A DNA stretch of 64,000 bases, from positions 248,001-312,000 of the forward strand of contig JAIWND010000004.1 in assembly GCA_025330725.1 (NCBI GenBank), read 5' to 3'. Shown in pieces: positions 48,031 through 59,499 of this stretch (position 1 is its first letter; every line of letters starts with the position of its first letter). Both the position numbers and the translations under genes were made by a program. Origin of the DNA: Chlamydoabsidia padenii (taxonomy: Eukaryota; Mucoromycota; Mucoromycetes; Mucorales; Cunninghamellaceae). Below the pieces are notes generated by a model that worked only from the letters and a program-made list of their open reading frames with translations, was not told the origin of the DNA and made no database searches.

Positions 48031-48477
48031 ATGACTTTATCAAAGGCAACCTTCTCGACGGATAAACGTCAATCTATCATAAAATCATTTTCTTGGCTTC
48101 CATCACCTAGTTCTCCAACCTCATCACCTACGAAAAAGTTTGGATTCTTCAACAAATTTCGGTCCTCTGTCACCGACCTCGATCAGATACTCTCCTCTGA
48201 TGAAGAAGAAGAAGAAGAAGAAGAACGAACACCCACAACACCTCGGGACTCGATGCAGATTACAGCATCAAAACTGGAGGAGACAACTTTGAAACCAACA
48301 ACAAGATATTCTACACCTCCCCCACCACCTCATCATGCTTCATTGAATCAATGTATACAAGAAATCCTGGCCTTTACTTTTGACCAAGTCGATGAACGGA
48401 TTGAAAAGGAATGGGAACAAGAACGACAAAAATTAGAAATAGAATTATTAACTCCTGCACCATTCCAATTTACTTAA
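48031..48477 (+). CDS. Hypothetical acidic protein (148 residues)
   Basis: Intronless frame with a T-rich leader of the kind seen before other starts in this window, and an AATAAAGC poly(A) region at about 48580. The N-terminus is S/T/P-rich with a KKFGFFNKFRSSVTDLDQIL segment; then a poly-Glu run (residues about 60-66), a Pro run and a charged helical C-terminus (VDERIEKEWEQERQKLEIEL). No family is recognised. The helix with alternating E/K/Q could be a short coiled coil. Confidence 0.6.
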   Translation: MTLSKATFSTDKRQSIIKSFSWLPSPSSPTSSPTKKFGFFNKFRSSVTDLDQILSSDEEEEEEEERTPTTPRDSMQITASKLEETTLKPTTRYSTPPPPPHHASLNQCIQEILAFTFDQVDERIEKEWEQERQKLEIELLTPAPFQFT

Positions 48478-49149
48478 TCTTACAAACATGCATACTCTCC
48501 CACCCCTTCCTTTCATTATTATCATACATATATATATAGTGTTATCGTTCCCCCAATCTGTCTCCTTGTAAATGTATCTTAATAAAGCTTTTATATATTT
48601 TAAATGACAATGATGATATCAATGATGACACGAATAGTCAAGTTACACTAGTATTGTCTTCAAAACCAAATGTGTTCGTTTGAAGACGCACATTTTGTAT
48701 GTTTATAAACAAAAGTCTGCCTAAACAGACAGGATCCATCTATTTTTATACCCACGTTGTCTTTATTAGGACACTATCCCTAGCCGGCGATCTTTTTACT
48801 CGGCGGGTTTTCAAATTTTGGTACCTGGACGAAAAAAAAAACCCTTCATGGGGGTCATCTCACATTATAGATGGTAATATTATCAGAGGCATAAGAGTAA
48901 GTTTGGCTGTATACGACAAGATCCTTGATGTTGAGTGGTTCAATCATATAATAAACATCACTTTATTAAGTATCTATGCCAAACACATTCTCATACCCTA
49001 TACAGTTATTCCGCACAGGTATCCCATAGAATCACCCATTAAGATAAAGACAAATCCAGAAAAAAAAAAACATGTATGATTTTTATTACTTTATATAAGA
49101 CTATGTAAAAAAAAAGCACCTAGGTGATAAAAGGGAGGGAGGGGGTTGT
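48478..49149. other. 3' spacer between convergent genes
   Basis: Holds the poly(A) regions of the hypothetical gene and of prohibitin-2. A GGCGGGTTTTCAAA at about 48800 is a loose version of the promoter element. A 126-codon plus-strand frame at 48699-49079 has no features and is not called. Confidence 0.55.
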
Positions 49150-50296
49150 CTATTTCTTGGCAGGTTCGGAAGTGTTTACGTTGAGCAACAAAGTATCAGA
49201 GTCGAGCATGACACGGTTACCACTTCGGGAGATCACCGAGGCAATTTCACGAGCGGCTTCGATTCGCTTGAGTTCCAAGAATCCAGGCTTGTTCTTGATA
49301 GCTTCACCAATCAATTCAGCAGATTTAGCTTCACCTTGAGCACGGACAATCTACACACACACACACACACACACACATACAAAAAGAGAGAAATGGTGAG
49401 AGATCGATGTTGCTTTTCCCTTTCTGATCCTCTATACTTACCACTGATTGTTTTTCTTGACGAGCCTTATCCACGACAAAGGCAGCACGTTGAGCATCTT
49501 GTTGAGCAATTTGTTTAGCTTCGACAGCAGATTCAAAGACAGGGGAGAATCCAACATGAGTAATAGAGACATCATCCAGGACAATGTTAAATCGTAAAGC
49601 CCGACGCACCAAGTTTTCACGCACCAGACGAGAGACTCGTTCACGTTGAGTGATCAATTGAGAGGCTGTGAATTGGGCGACCACGGACTTGAGGACTTCG
49701 TTGACAATGGAAGGAAGAATACGTTCATCATAATCTTGGCCAAGAGTACGATAAACAGTGGCGAGTTGATCCACACGAGGTTTGGACAAGACACGACAGG
49801 TAATATTGACCATTTGCAAATCTAATACATACAACAGTGTCAGACCCAACCCAAACCCCTTCCTGTTAAACCTTACCTTTGGTACCCGTCAAAGAACCAA
49901 CGTTACGTGGTTTCGCACGAACATCGTAAACGACAGGTGTTTCAAACCAGGGAATCATAAAGTGAGTACCTTCGTTATACACTGTATTTTGCACACCAAA
50001 CAGACGAGTATATTTGATCGCACGATGACCACCATCAACTACAAGTATCAAACAAGTCAAATCATTAGTTATCATATTATACCATATCGTAAAGACAGTA
50101 GGACGGATCGATGTTTGGTGGAGTACGTCTTTGTTGTTGTAATTGTCGACTTACCGTTGAAGAGAGAAGCATTCACGCCATAACCCAAGGCACCAAGCAC
50201 GACCAATGCACCAGCAGCCGATCCAGCACTCTTACCAGAGCCCTTTGGGAACATGCCACCCAACTTTTGAGCTGCCTGTTTAGCTTGTTGCGCCAT
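49150..50296 (-). CDS. PHB2: Prohibitin-2 (mitochondrial inner membrane scaffold)
   Basis: PHB2 forms ring complexes with PHB1 in the mitochondrial inner membrane and guards respiratory-chain subunits. Four exons: complement of 50155-50296, 49877-50038, 49442-49821 and 49150-49350; 294 residues. A membrane anchor ([19 protein letters not shown], about 28-46) precedes the SPFH domain: [77 protein letters not shown] and VSRLVRENL. The C-terminal coiled coil runs [20 protein letters not shown] and [16 protein letters not shown]. Length and motifs fit PHB2 rather than PHB1 (YDERVLPSI-type with GHRAI). A TTGAAATCCCGA element is 111 bp upstream. Confidence 0.97.
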
Positions 50297-50761
50297 GTCA
50301 CAAATAAAATAAAAAAGTAATGTGAGAAAGAAAGGAATCGAAATTCCCCTCCACACCAGGAAAAAAAAAAAAAAAAAAAAAAAAACATAATGGTGACTGA
50401 CACCTTTTGAAATCCCGATAGGTCTATCAATCAATGCGAAGCTGATTTGGACTCCATTATGTAGTATTACAAAAAAAAACATTATATACCCATTGAAGTT
50501 TGTCATGTCATTGTTCATATAAAAACAATAATGTATGATTGCGCTGTAGAGTCATTTTGTTGAAGTATGTTGATCACAAATACATAAACAAAGATCAAGG
50601 CGGGGTTTGCGGAATTTCAAATGCATATTTTATTCCAAGTAAGACACAAGACAAGAATTTTTGAAGGCCAAAAAAAGGGAGTTTATTAGTTAAGAGTTAA
50701 TAGGTAATAAATTGTAAAAAAAGATTAGATAGTACTAATGGTAAGAGTTAAAAGGGGAAGA
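50297..50761. other. Intergenic region with a TATA-type motif
   Basis: At 50503-50525 on the plus strand the sequence ATGTCATTGTTCATATAAAAAC combines the CATTGTT block and TATA box of the MGCC genes, but no short MGCC frame follows. A reverse GCGGGGTTTGCGGAATTTC lies near 50600. The right edge is the 3' flank of the transporter gene. Confidence 0.5.
50407..50418 (+). promoter_or_regulatory. TTNAAATCCCG element upstream of prohibitin-2
   Basis: TTGAAATCCCGA, 111 bp from the start codon at 50296. Confidence 0.55.
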
Positions 50762-53030
50762 CTAAGCAATTTCGGTCTTCTTTTCGCTTTGGTTGTCGTG
50801 GACTTCGATGTGTTCGACGTTGGCATCCAAAGTTTGCTTCATGCGTTCAGCAACATAGGCACGGTCCAACTTCTTACGAGGGTTACCTTCGAACACAATA
50901 TCCATTTCTTCAAGCTATGCAACATAAGATAAAATAAAAATCAGCCATCAATTGTCAGTCATTTATATATGGATATTCCAACTTACAGTGAAGCCCTTGG
51001 TTTCAGGGTAAGAGACAAAGACGTGGACAGCCATCAAGAAGTTGAAGGCGGCGAAGAGGAAGTACAAACCGTATCGAAGCTTTTCCATCATCAAAGGCAC
51101 CACGAAACTGAGCAGCCAGTTGAACAACCAGTTCGCAGCAGTGGAAAGAGAGATAGCCATGGCACGGACACGAAGAGGGTAACTATAACGAGAGAAGGTT
51201 TAATAAGTATGACAGACAATACAGAAAATATATCGGTGTTTAAACTTACATTTCGGCAGGATAAACCCAACCCAACTATGTATACCGTAAAATTAATCAT
51301 TAGTTTTTGCCCTTATTTATACATATTGCATTTTTAAACTTACAGGACCCCAGGTAGTGGCAAAAGAAGCAACGAAGAGGTAGACACAAGCAACAACAGC
51401 GTTGGTAGTTTGGATGTTAGGCAAAGTCACAGACCATTTACCATAGTTAGATTGAGCGGGATCTTGTTGGATGTACCAGTCACCAGTGTACAACAAACCA
51501 CCAACGATCCAGAGGAAACAAGACATAGCAAGAGCACCAAAGATCATAGTAGGACGACGACCCCATTTGTCAACGAACAAGATAGCAGGCACAGTCATGA
51601 CCACGTTGACGACATAAGACACACCAGAGGCAATAAGAGTACTGTCTTGAGAGTTACCGATACCAGCTTGTTGGAAGAGGAAGACGACGTAGAACATAAT
51701 AATGTTCATACCAGTAAGTTGTTGCCAGATTTGTAAACAGACACCCAAGAACACACGGTAAGCAATTCCAGGCTTGAAGAGATCAGAGTAACGGTGAGAA
51801 GCTTGTTCACGATCGAATTTAATAACAGCTTGAATTTCTTCAACTTCCTATATTGAGAAACAAACAAACAAAACAAAAAAGATAGAGTGATTAACACATA
51901 TATCGAATACCTTATTTAAGAGTAAGGGAAGTAGATACTTACAACAATGACACGGGGATGGTTCATGTCACCATCACCGTGAATATCAGCAAGAACCTTG
52001 ATGGCTTCTTCCATACGACCGTGATCGGCCAACCAACGAGGAGAGTGAGGGAAAGCCCACATACCAGCACAGAGAACAATAGCAGGGATAGCTTGAATAG
52101 CCCAAGGAGCACGGAAAGCACCAGTACCTTCAATATGAGCACAACCAGTTTGAATCCAGAAAGCAAGGAAAATACCCCAGGTAATAGACCATTGCTAAAA
52201 GAGCAAAAAAAAAAAAATCAAGTTAGGATAAGCTATAAACCTAGAGAAGAGAGAGAAGAGTCAATTTACCTGCACAGCAACAAGACGACCACGAATTTCC
52301 TTAGGAGCCACTTCAGATTGATACAAGGGAATAACCATAGATGTCACACCGACAGAGAGACCTATTCAAATTAAGGAGAGAAGATTAGTAAGAGGATCAT
52401 TTCAATTAGATCGTTTTGACTTACCATTGATGACACGACCAGCACACAACATAGGTACACCGTTAGCGGCAGATTGAAGCAAAGAACCAATAATAAAGAG
52501 AGCAGAAGCAGCGATTAAAGTAAATTTACGAGAGTATCGATCAGCGGGATAACCAGCACAGAGGGCACCGACGAAACAACCAGCTGATAAGGCAGCGTTG
52601 ATACCACCTTGCAAAAGGGCATCGGGATGGTTGAAGTAATCATGGTATCTAGTTAGGGGAAAATTGGGTCAGTTTACCCAAAAAAAAAGAAAGGCATCGG
52701 ATTTAATTTATATACTTACTGCGTAGTTCCAATGGTACCACTGTTAGAACCTATAGACATATGCACACAAAGTAGTAGCAAGTTAGTAAGAGATAAATGT
52801 TTTGATTTTCTTTTTATTATTGTTTTTCTACTAACCGATATCGAACCCAAACATGATGCCACCAATGGAGGCCCAGCCCGAGATCTATTAGTTTAGAGGA
52901 GAGGGAGAAGGAGAAGGAGTTAATAAAGTTCACCATGATGCAACTGGAATGAATCAAGCAGTTGGAAGGAAGGTTGTAACAAGCTACTTACCACGTAAAC
53001 ATTGGTCGTAAGTCTTGTCCAATTAACCAT
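50762..53030 (-). CDS. MFS sugar transporter
   Basis: Twelve-helix sugar:proton symporter of the plasma membrane. Ten exons: complement of 52992-53030, 52836-52884, 52720-52750, 52425-52648, 52270-52361, 51943-52194, 51344-51847, 51250-51275, 50987-51182 and 50762-50914; 521 residues. The sugar-porter signatures are present: [14 protein letters not shown] in helix 1, [10 protein letters not shown] after helix 2, [33 protein letters not shown] and VYPAEIYPLRVRA, and the final [13 protein letters not shown]. The exon of 26 nt (51250-51275) carries part of [10 protein letters not shown], which supports this model. The hexose specificity cannot be told from motifs alone. Confidence 0.95.
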
Positions 53031-54437
53031 ATTAAAGTTACAAGATGAAGAGAGAGAGAAAGACGAAAAAAAAAAAAAAAGGAAAAAGTGAGATTTGAAA
53101 TATATTTATACGTTCCCAGGAAAAATTGAAATCCCGCCGATGCCCACCCACTCATCTTCCCGGATCCTTCAATACGAATCAGAAGAAGGCATTTTACCAG
53201 GAATTGTGTGAGACTTTTTTTCTGATCTTCCCAGTAGGGTTGGATTTGTGTTCAGAAACGGGATGACTATTGTAACCCCGGCAGAGTTTTCTTCATACCA
53301 CAGTGTGGGAAAAAGAAACCGACAAAGTTCTTATCTTGAACGAAATCACTTTTTGTTGACATAAAGAAAGAACCAATGACACGATGGGAAGATGCACCAT
53401 ACTGTTTTTATTTTACCCATTTCATGGATCATTCAAAAAAAAAAAAAAAAAAAAGCGGGGAAGGGTAAGGAACCAATTGAGGTGAGGAAGGGTCAGGCAC
53501 ACATTGACGCGGGGTTTAAATATTTTCCTCTCATTTATATTTCTGATCTAATTTGATTGACTGACCAATGATACATGGTGAACTTGAACTACCACATTGA
53601 TATTCATGCTTATTAGAGTAGGGTTAAGTGTGCCATACTCTGTAGTAAAAGGAATGGGGGCATGTATAACTATGTCTTGTAAGTTGGGAAGAATCGGAAT
53701 GCCAATCTCATTTAAAAACCTCAACTGATTCAAAACTAAAAGCAGACACGAGGTTACATTGATAAAAGGATTTGGGTCATTGTGGATCCATTACCCCGCG
53801 GGGGAAAAGAAGTAATTTCAAACAGCGCCGGGATGGATTAAACAAAAAAAACGTTAAATCAAACATGGATCAAGTCTGATCCCCTTCCTTTCTTTCTCGC
53901 TTGGTCACATCCAACTATCCATTTATACCCCCCATGTTTTATTGTAATGAGCAATAGTTTATAAAGTAAGTCATGAGGAGGCTGATAGTACTCTTGAATA
54001 TCCCGCGATTCTTCTGATTACATAAAAAAGCGGAATTTGAAACTGTGTGTCCCCTCTTCTAAAAGTCCGACAACTCTCTTTTTTGACAATGTAATATTTC
54101 CCAGAAAGAAAGGAGGAGGTGAATACCCCAAAGAAACGAAAAAAACGGGAGACTTTTTGTTGTCCCCTCCCACACATCGTAGACTTGGTGTTACATAAAA
54201 AAGATATAATCCCATGCCAACTAACAAAACAAAACAAAACAAAACAAAAACAGTGTGGAGTAGATAATCCCATATATACTTGATGACACAATAGAGTAGT
54301 CTTAAAAAGATAATCAAGACATGGTTTGGATAAAGATGACAGATAATAATGACATGTTGTTTATTTATTAAGACATATTAGATGGAAATTGTAAGTAACT
54401 AGTTAATAAAGACGTAAAAAAAAAATAAACCTGTGTT
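53031..54437. other. Intergenic region, 1.4 kb, no supported gene
   Basis: The left edge carries TTGAAATCCCGC at 53126-53137, 96 bp before the transporter start. Further partial elements are seen near 53505 (GCGGGGTTTAAA), 53823 (CAGCGCCGGG) and 54032 (GCGGAATTTGAAA). An A/C repeat (AAAAC)n is at 54226-54250. The spacing of these elements hints at unannotated transcripts but no frame is convincing. Confidence 0.5.
53126..53137 (+). promoter_or_regulatory. TTNAAATCCCGC element upstream of the sugar transporter
   Basis: TTGAAATCCCGC, perfect match, 96 bp from the start codon at 53030. Confidence 0.6.
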
Positions 54438-57400
54438 CTATTTAACAAATAAAGTTTGTACACCCTTGTTCACCTTTTCGTAATTGGCCATAGCGACATC
54501 ATGCTTGAGATCCTTAAGCTGTTTCTCCACACGTTTCGTTTCGCTTGCTTCCCTATCCAAGAGTCGTTGATGTTCCAATTTCATATCATTCACCAGTCGT
54601 CTGAATTCTTTTCGGAGTGAAGCAGTAGTAGGTGTATCCTTGGTACCATCTTCATAACCGAGGCTGCTGACCCGAAGCGTCACAAGTTCACCATCCAATA
54701 CCGTCATACGTTGTTCCAGTTGGGCGATCTTACGTTCATAGTTCATCCTTTCGCTTTCGAATTCCACCGCCGTGCCAGTTAGTCGGTCGAATTCTTTTAA
54801 TATCCCTTCAAAGTTGGCTTCCATATTGGCACTTTGTTCCATCCAGGCCAGTTCTTTTTGTGAGAAGGCATCTTGAAGTTCCTGAAGTACCAATGCGTCC
54901 ACCGAACCACCATTGTTACGATTTTGTTGAGATTGATGTCGTAGTTCTTGGACTTGTGCCTCTAATTCGCTGATGTGTATATCGCGAGCATCCAATAGAC
55001 GAGTCTTTCCCCGGATGAGTTCCTCCAAATCTTGACAGGTTGCCACCAACTGATCCCGTTCCAGTCCTAATGCTTCTTTTTCTCGAGTCATCTTGTCCAG
55101 GTACGCCTTTTGTTCCTTTAGTTGAGCCACATATTCTTGTTCTTGTTCCTCCAACTGTTGTTCATACTTGTCCTTGATACTGGTTCCACCTGTACTTTCG
55201 TCCATTAGCTGCATCACAGTCTGTCGTTTCATCATTCGTTCCCACTTGTTCTTTTCCTGTCGCAAGGCAAATGCTTCGTCTCGATAATGTTGTAGTTCCA
55301 ATTTATCGGCTACTTCACGCTGCTTGGTTGACGCCATTTCTGCATGAGTTTTACTTGCTTCCACCTCCAGATCAGAGAATTTAGATCGCAGTTCCGATAA
55401 TTCCTTTTCTTGTTTTTGCCGCTGTACTTCAGATTGGTGTAGCTGTGACTCCAATTCAGTCAATTGTTCCGAGTGCCTACTGTGTTTTTTATAATAAATA
55501 GAGATTAGATAAGACCAAGTTCCTTAAAAAAGAAGTTACAGTTCCCCGCCCCCACCCTTTTTTCCACTTTGGTATGTTATGCTTTTGGTTACTTACCTCG
55601 TGTCATTGAATGAGAAGTTATCCACATCAGCCTTCAGGCGATCCAATTCAGACATGGACGATTTCTTGGTTGATTTGACAGATTCCAATTCCTGCAATAG
55701 TTCTTGACACTTGGCTTCGGCAGCATCACGACGTTCTTGAGTAGCCCGAAGCTGGATTTCGATCTTCTTTTCCGCCATAGCTTCCAATCGATGTTTTTCT
55801 AAAACTGATTCCATTTCACGTTCAAGCTGACTCACCCGTGACTTTTGTGAGGATAAGGTGGTTTCTAGTCTTGACAATAGTATCATCGTATTATCACCAT
55901 TGTTACTATCATTATCATTCCCGTCTTCTTTAGTGACCAGATAATGCTTTGTCATGGTATTCAGTTGATGTAAGATGTGGTCTAGTGTTGATTGGTTGTC
56001 CTGATGTTTTGCCCTGAGTTCTTCCATTTCGTCGCCTGAGGATGCTGTTAGTGATTGGATTTTATGTTGTTGATCCGAGATGATGTCTTCTTTTTCTTTC
56101 AGTTGTGCCAGCAGTGCCTGATATTTGGAGAGAGAGATCGTACTGTCTTGTGTTGATGCTGATGTTGTAACAGAGGTGATTAGTTGTGACCGAGTTTTGT
56201 CCGATTGTCGTATGTTGATACTTAGTACGCCAGCCATGTGCTCCAATAATCGACAATGCAGTTCGTGAGCCTTTGCTTCCAGTTGCTGATGTTGTTGTAT
56301 CATGTCGTTTACTTTTTGATCCAATGACTTGATTTCTTGTTGATGTTGTGCAAATGAATGGCCAGATCGTGAATCGTTCAGGTACACAAGTGATCGTGCT
56401 GTTTCCCGAAGTTTTTTCTCCAACGCCAGCTTTGATGCTGAGTATTCCACTTTTTGCTTGATTTGATTGTATTCCTATTATGTATAAACAGAGAGATTAG
56501 TTTTATGGCTTTATTGTGTATTTACATATAAAAAGTTTAAATTGTACTTACATGATTGACCTTGTCCAGTTCTTCAAACGAGAGAAGTTTAAAGTCCTTC
56601 GAGTCTAAAACAGCCTGAGATACCAAGAGTTCATTCAATAAGTCCCCAGATTCAATCATCATCCTATTTTTTTTGCCATCCTTGTCAGCTTCATCAAGAT
56701 CGTCAGATATGGTGGGGAAGGGTGCTGATTGTGATCGCCACATTTTGGCCACTTCGGTTGTTAAACTAAATCTTGCATCGCTGAGTCGAGGCCGAGATGG
56801 AGCTGGTGTTGCTGCTGGAGGTGACCCCAGTGGTATTTCAAGGTGATCACGTATGGAGCTTGTGGTAAAGGATGATTCTATTTGTTTGTCGTTATAATCC
56901 AGAGAGGAGGGAGGAATGGGAGAGGTGCTGGTCGTCGTTGGTGATTGATATGATCGGCTACTAGGATAATTTGATGATACTAGTATTAAAAAGTGGTAAG
57001 TACCAATTACATATTTATCAACCTACGCAATATTAAAGAGTGACTTACTGTTTTCTGAGGAGGAAGAATAATAGGATTGAGAGGTCTGAGAGTCACGAGC
57101 ACGTTGAGGAGACCTTGTTGGAAGTGTTGGTGATGTTATACTAGGAAGAGGTCCACCACGTCTGTCGATACCAACACCATTATTCCAGCCATTTGACAAA
57201 GTACTGGTGGAGTTACTGTGGGTGTAAGAAGGTCGTTCTTTAGCAGGTGGTAAAATTGGTCGTTCCATTGTATCCATTGAAGGTCGTGAAGATGAATTAC
57301 TGTAGCTGTAATTGCTGTAACTGGTATTGCTACTTTTGTTGTCAGTGTTGTACCGGGAGGTTGAATAACTTGAGAGTAAGGACGAGCCAGGTGACTTTTC

Positions 57401-57594
57401 AGGTGTTGTGTCTTGTTCCCGTTGAAATCCATAGTAGTTGTTCCTTGTGAATTTCAACCCTGAAGGACGATCATCATCGCTTGATTGGCGTGGTATGATT
57501 GGTATCTATATATATTTAAGATAAAGTTGTCATTAGCGTCAGTTCCAAACAAGAAGAATCATAATAAAGGAGACTGAGTACCTACCGAATTCAT
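54438..57594 (-). CDS. Uds1-domain coiled-coil protein (up-regulated during septation)
   Basis: Five exons: complement of 57586-57594, 57049-57505, 56552-56979, 55597-56474 and 54438-55476; 936 residues. The Uds1 domain is at about residues 275-345: LVSQAVLDSKDFKLLSFEELDKVNHEYNQI then KLALEKKLRETARSLVYL. The N-terminal 270 residues are S/T/Y/P-rich and disordered. The rest is a long coiled coil with heptad-like L/E/K/Q repeats (for example EQLTELESQLHQSEVQRQKQ). Uds1 proteins are linked to septation in fungi; a scaffold role at septa is inferred. The first coding exon is just nine nt (Met-Asn-Ser), so the start depends on that splice; a reverse promoter element lies 136 bp upstream of it. Confidence 0.85.
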
Positions 57595-57729
57595 TGGTGA
57601 TGTTCCAAGCCTAAAGTGGTATAATTGTGTTTATAAATGGAAAACAGCAAGCAAAGAGGATTCAAACGAGAAAGAAAAGGAGGAAGCGTATTTTTTTGGT
57701 TCCACGAATATTTAGTGGTGCCACCAAAT

Positions 57730-57741
57730 GCGGGATTTGAA
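57730..57741 (-). promoter_or_regulatory. GCGGGATTTGAA element upstream of the Uds1-type gene
   Basis: Perfect reverse copy of TTNAAATCCCGC, 136 bp before the ATG at 57594. It also lies about 165 bp from the spartin-like gene start on the other side. Confidence 0.6.
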
Positions 57742-57906
57742 ATTTCCCTCCTTATTCCCCAACGAGTCGATCACCCGAGGGGGGTTTTCATATGCAAATA
57801 GTGCAACATCAATGCCTGGGCCAAGAAAATCTTCCCATAGATGGATATAAACCCTTATTTTTCTTGACGTTTACATACAATGTATCTCTTTACTTGCATG
57901 AACAAG

Positions 57907-59340
57907 ATGTCCATTCCTGCTTTAGATCATTTGGATTCCCAGTCTTTGATCTTTCTCGGTACTATTCATCGTGTCACTATAGCCATCATTACAGCACAAA
58001 GTAATCAACAACAACGTGTTGGAGAACAATACACCATAGAAATATACGGTGCACTGAATGAATCTCTTTTACTAAAATGTTATTCATCATTCCCTGAAAC
58101 AATCATCACTCTCGCTCCTCAATCCAAGCCCCATTTGATCCCTCCAAGTTATTTGATTGTGCCTTATAGTGAAGGTGGATCTTGGTTGTTGGACTGCAGG
58201 TATGTAGTAATGACCAAAAAAATTGGCACCATTTTAAATCCCGCTTCATGTCAATTAGTGCGTCCGATTCTGAAGAATTCAGCATGATTCAAGACACATT
58301 AACTCGATTTATAAAGTTCGAAAACCAAAAAGTTATCAAAAGCGAACTAGCCTTGGATGATTCATCATACTATAACGTCACCCAAGTCATTGCCGAAAAT
58401 ACCTTTTCGAATCAGGGTCTTAATGGCGGGAAAACCAGTGATTGGGATGGGAAAAGTGGTAGTTCAAACCCCGCAACGGAAGACTTTATCACTGCTCAAG
58501 CAAACTACCATGGGCAAAATTTACCAATGACAATGAACGAAACCATTTTCTACAATGGCCTGGAGCTTCGTAAAGTAAAACTGATCAACAAAACAAGACA
58601 ATGTATGGAAGTAACCTCCGAGTGGGTAGCGCGGGGTCTCGTCAGTGTCGGTGATTCGATTGCTATTTATATTCAGGGGTAAGAATGCTCAAACATAGAA
58701 AACACTGGGCATGTTACAGTACTGACGATTGAATTACCAGTGGGATAAACCCCATCGAAGAAAATACGAAAACATCCACCAATAGGCAATTGGTATCGAG
58801 TAAACAACGTCGTTATTTCGATATAGTGTTTAATCTGTCAAGTATTGTTGGTAATAGTAAGTAGCAGCATAATACAGTTGTGATATTTCCAGTTACTAAT
58901 TATTTTTCTCTTCATCAGTGGCAGGACAGTGGATCAGTAAACTACTCAATTCCACGACCACCCCTGAATTTCATATCCCGCCACCAAAAAACAAACTGGG
59001 AAACTCCGCTCTACAAGCTGCCACGCGAATGTTGGAAGGATCAAAGGTGGCAGCAGGCAGAGTATTCTCGGCATCAAGGCAAGAGTTGCTTCAATTCATT
59101 GAAAGAAAGTATGGATCTGATGCACTTTATATGTCTGAGAAGATCATAGGATCTGATAAGAGACAGGCTGATGTGATGGTTTACTTTGATGGGGAAGGCT
59201 TCTCTAGAAGGGTGGTAATACAGTCACCGTCACCTTCCAAGGATAAGAATGCACAAGATTCTTCGCCAGCAGATTACCATAGTGAAGAACCGGAGGATTC
59301 CTCTGAAGAAAAGAGACCTGAAAGATTGATCTTTGTATAG
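57907..59340 (+). CDS. Spartin/senescence-domain-like protein
   Basis: Four exons: 57907-58199, 58259-58678, 58741-58856 and 58919-59340; 416 residues. The C-terminal half has the look of a senescence/spartin domain: DIVFNLSSIVGNMAGQWISKLL, ALQAATRMLEGSKVAAGRVF and ELLQFIERKYGSDALYMSEKI, like the conserved YG-x-x-A helix of plant senescence/spartin proteins. The N-terminal half contains a beta-rich region (IAIITAQSNQQQ..EQYTIEIYGAL, SYLIVPYSEGGSWLLDC). The tail is acidic and E/S/P-rich. Spartin-type proteins act on lipid droplets or endosomes; that function is inferred. A TATA-like ATATAAAC is at 57846. In-frame ATGs at 57880 and 57898 are alternative starts, and the third exon could end at 58850. 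Confidence 0.6.
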
Positions 59341-59499
59341 TATTGGATAAACTTACGGAAACTATTATATGGCAGCGTTTTAAAATGAAATAAAAAAGGA
59401 TGAAACCCACGAACCATTCCCTTTCCCCAAACATCACGTAAATTGGGCTCCCGAAAGGCTTTGAATTTCTGGGTTTACAGTACTGTACAAGAGCAAACT
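59341..59499. other. 3' flank of the spartin-like gene
   Basis: Holds an AAATGAAATAAAA poly(A)-type stretch near 59382-59396. No coding region. Confidence 0.5.

Noticed and set aside
48699..49079. 126-codon plus-strand frame downstream of the acidic hypothetical protein
   Set aside because: It overlaps the poly(A) region of convergent genes, has no motif, and its composition looks like translated AT-rich spacer.
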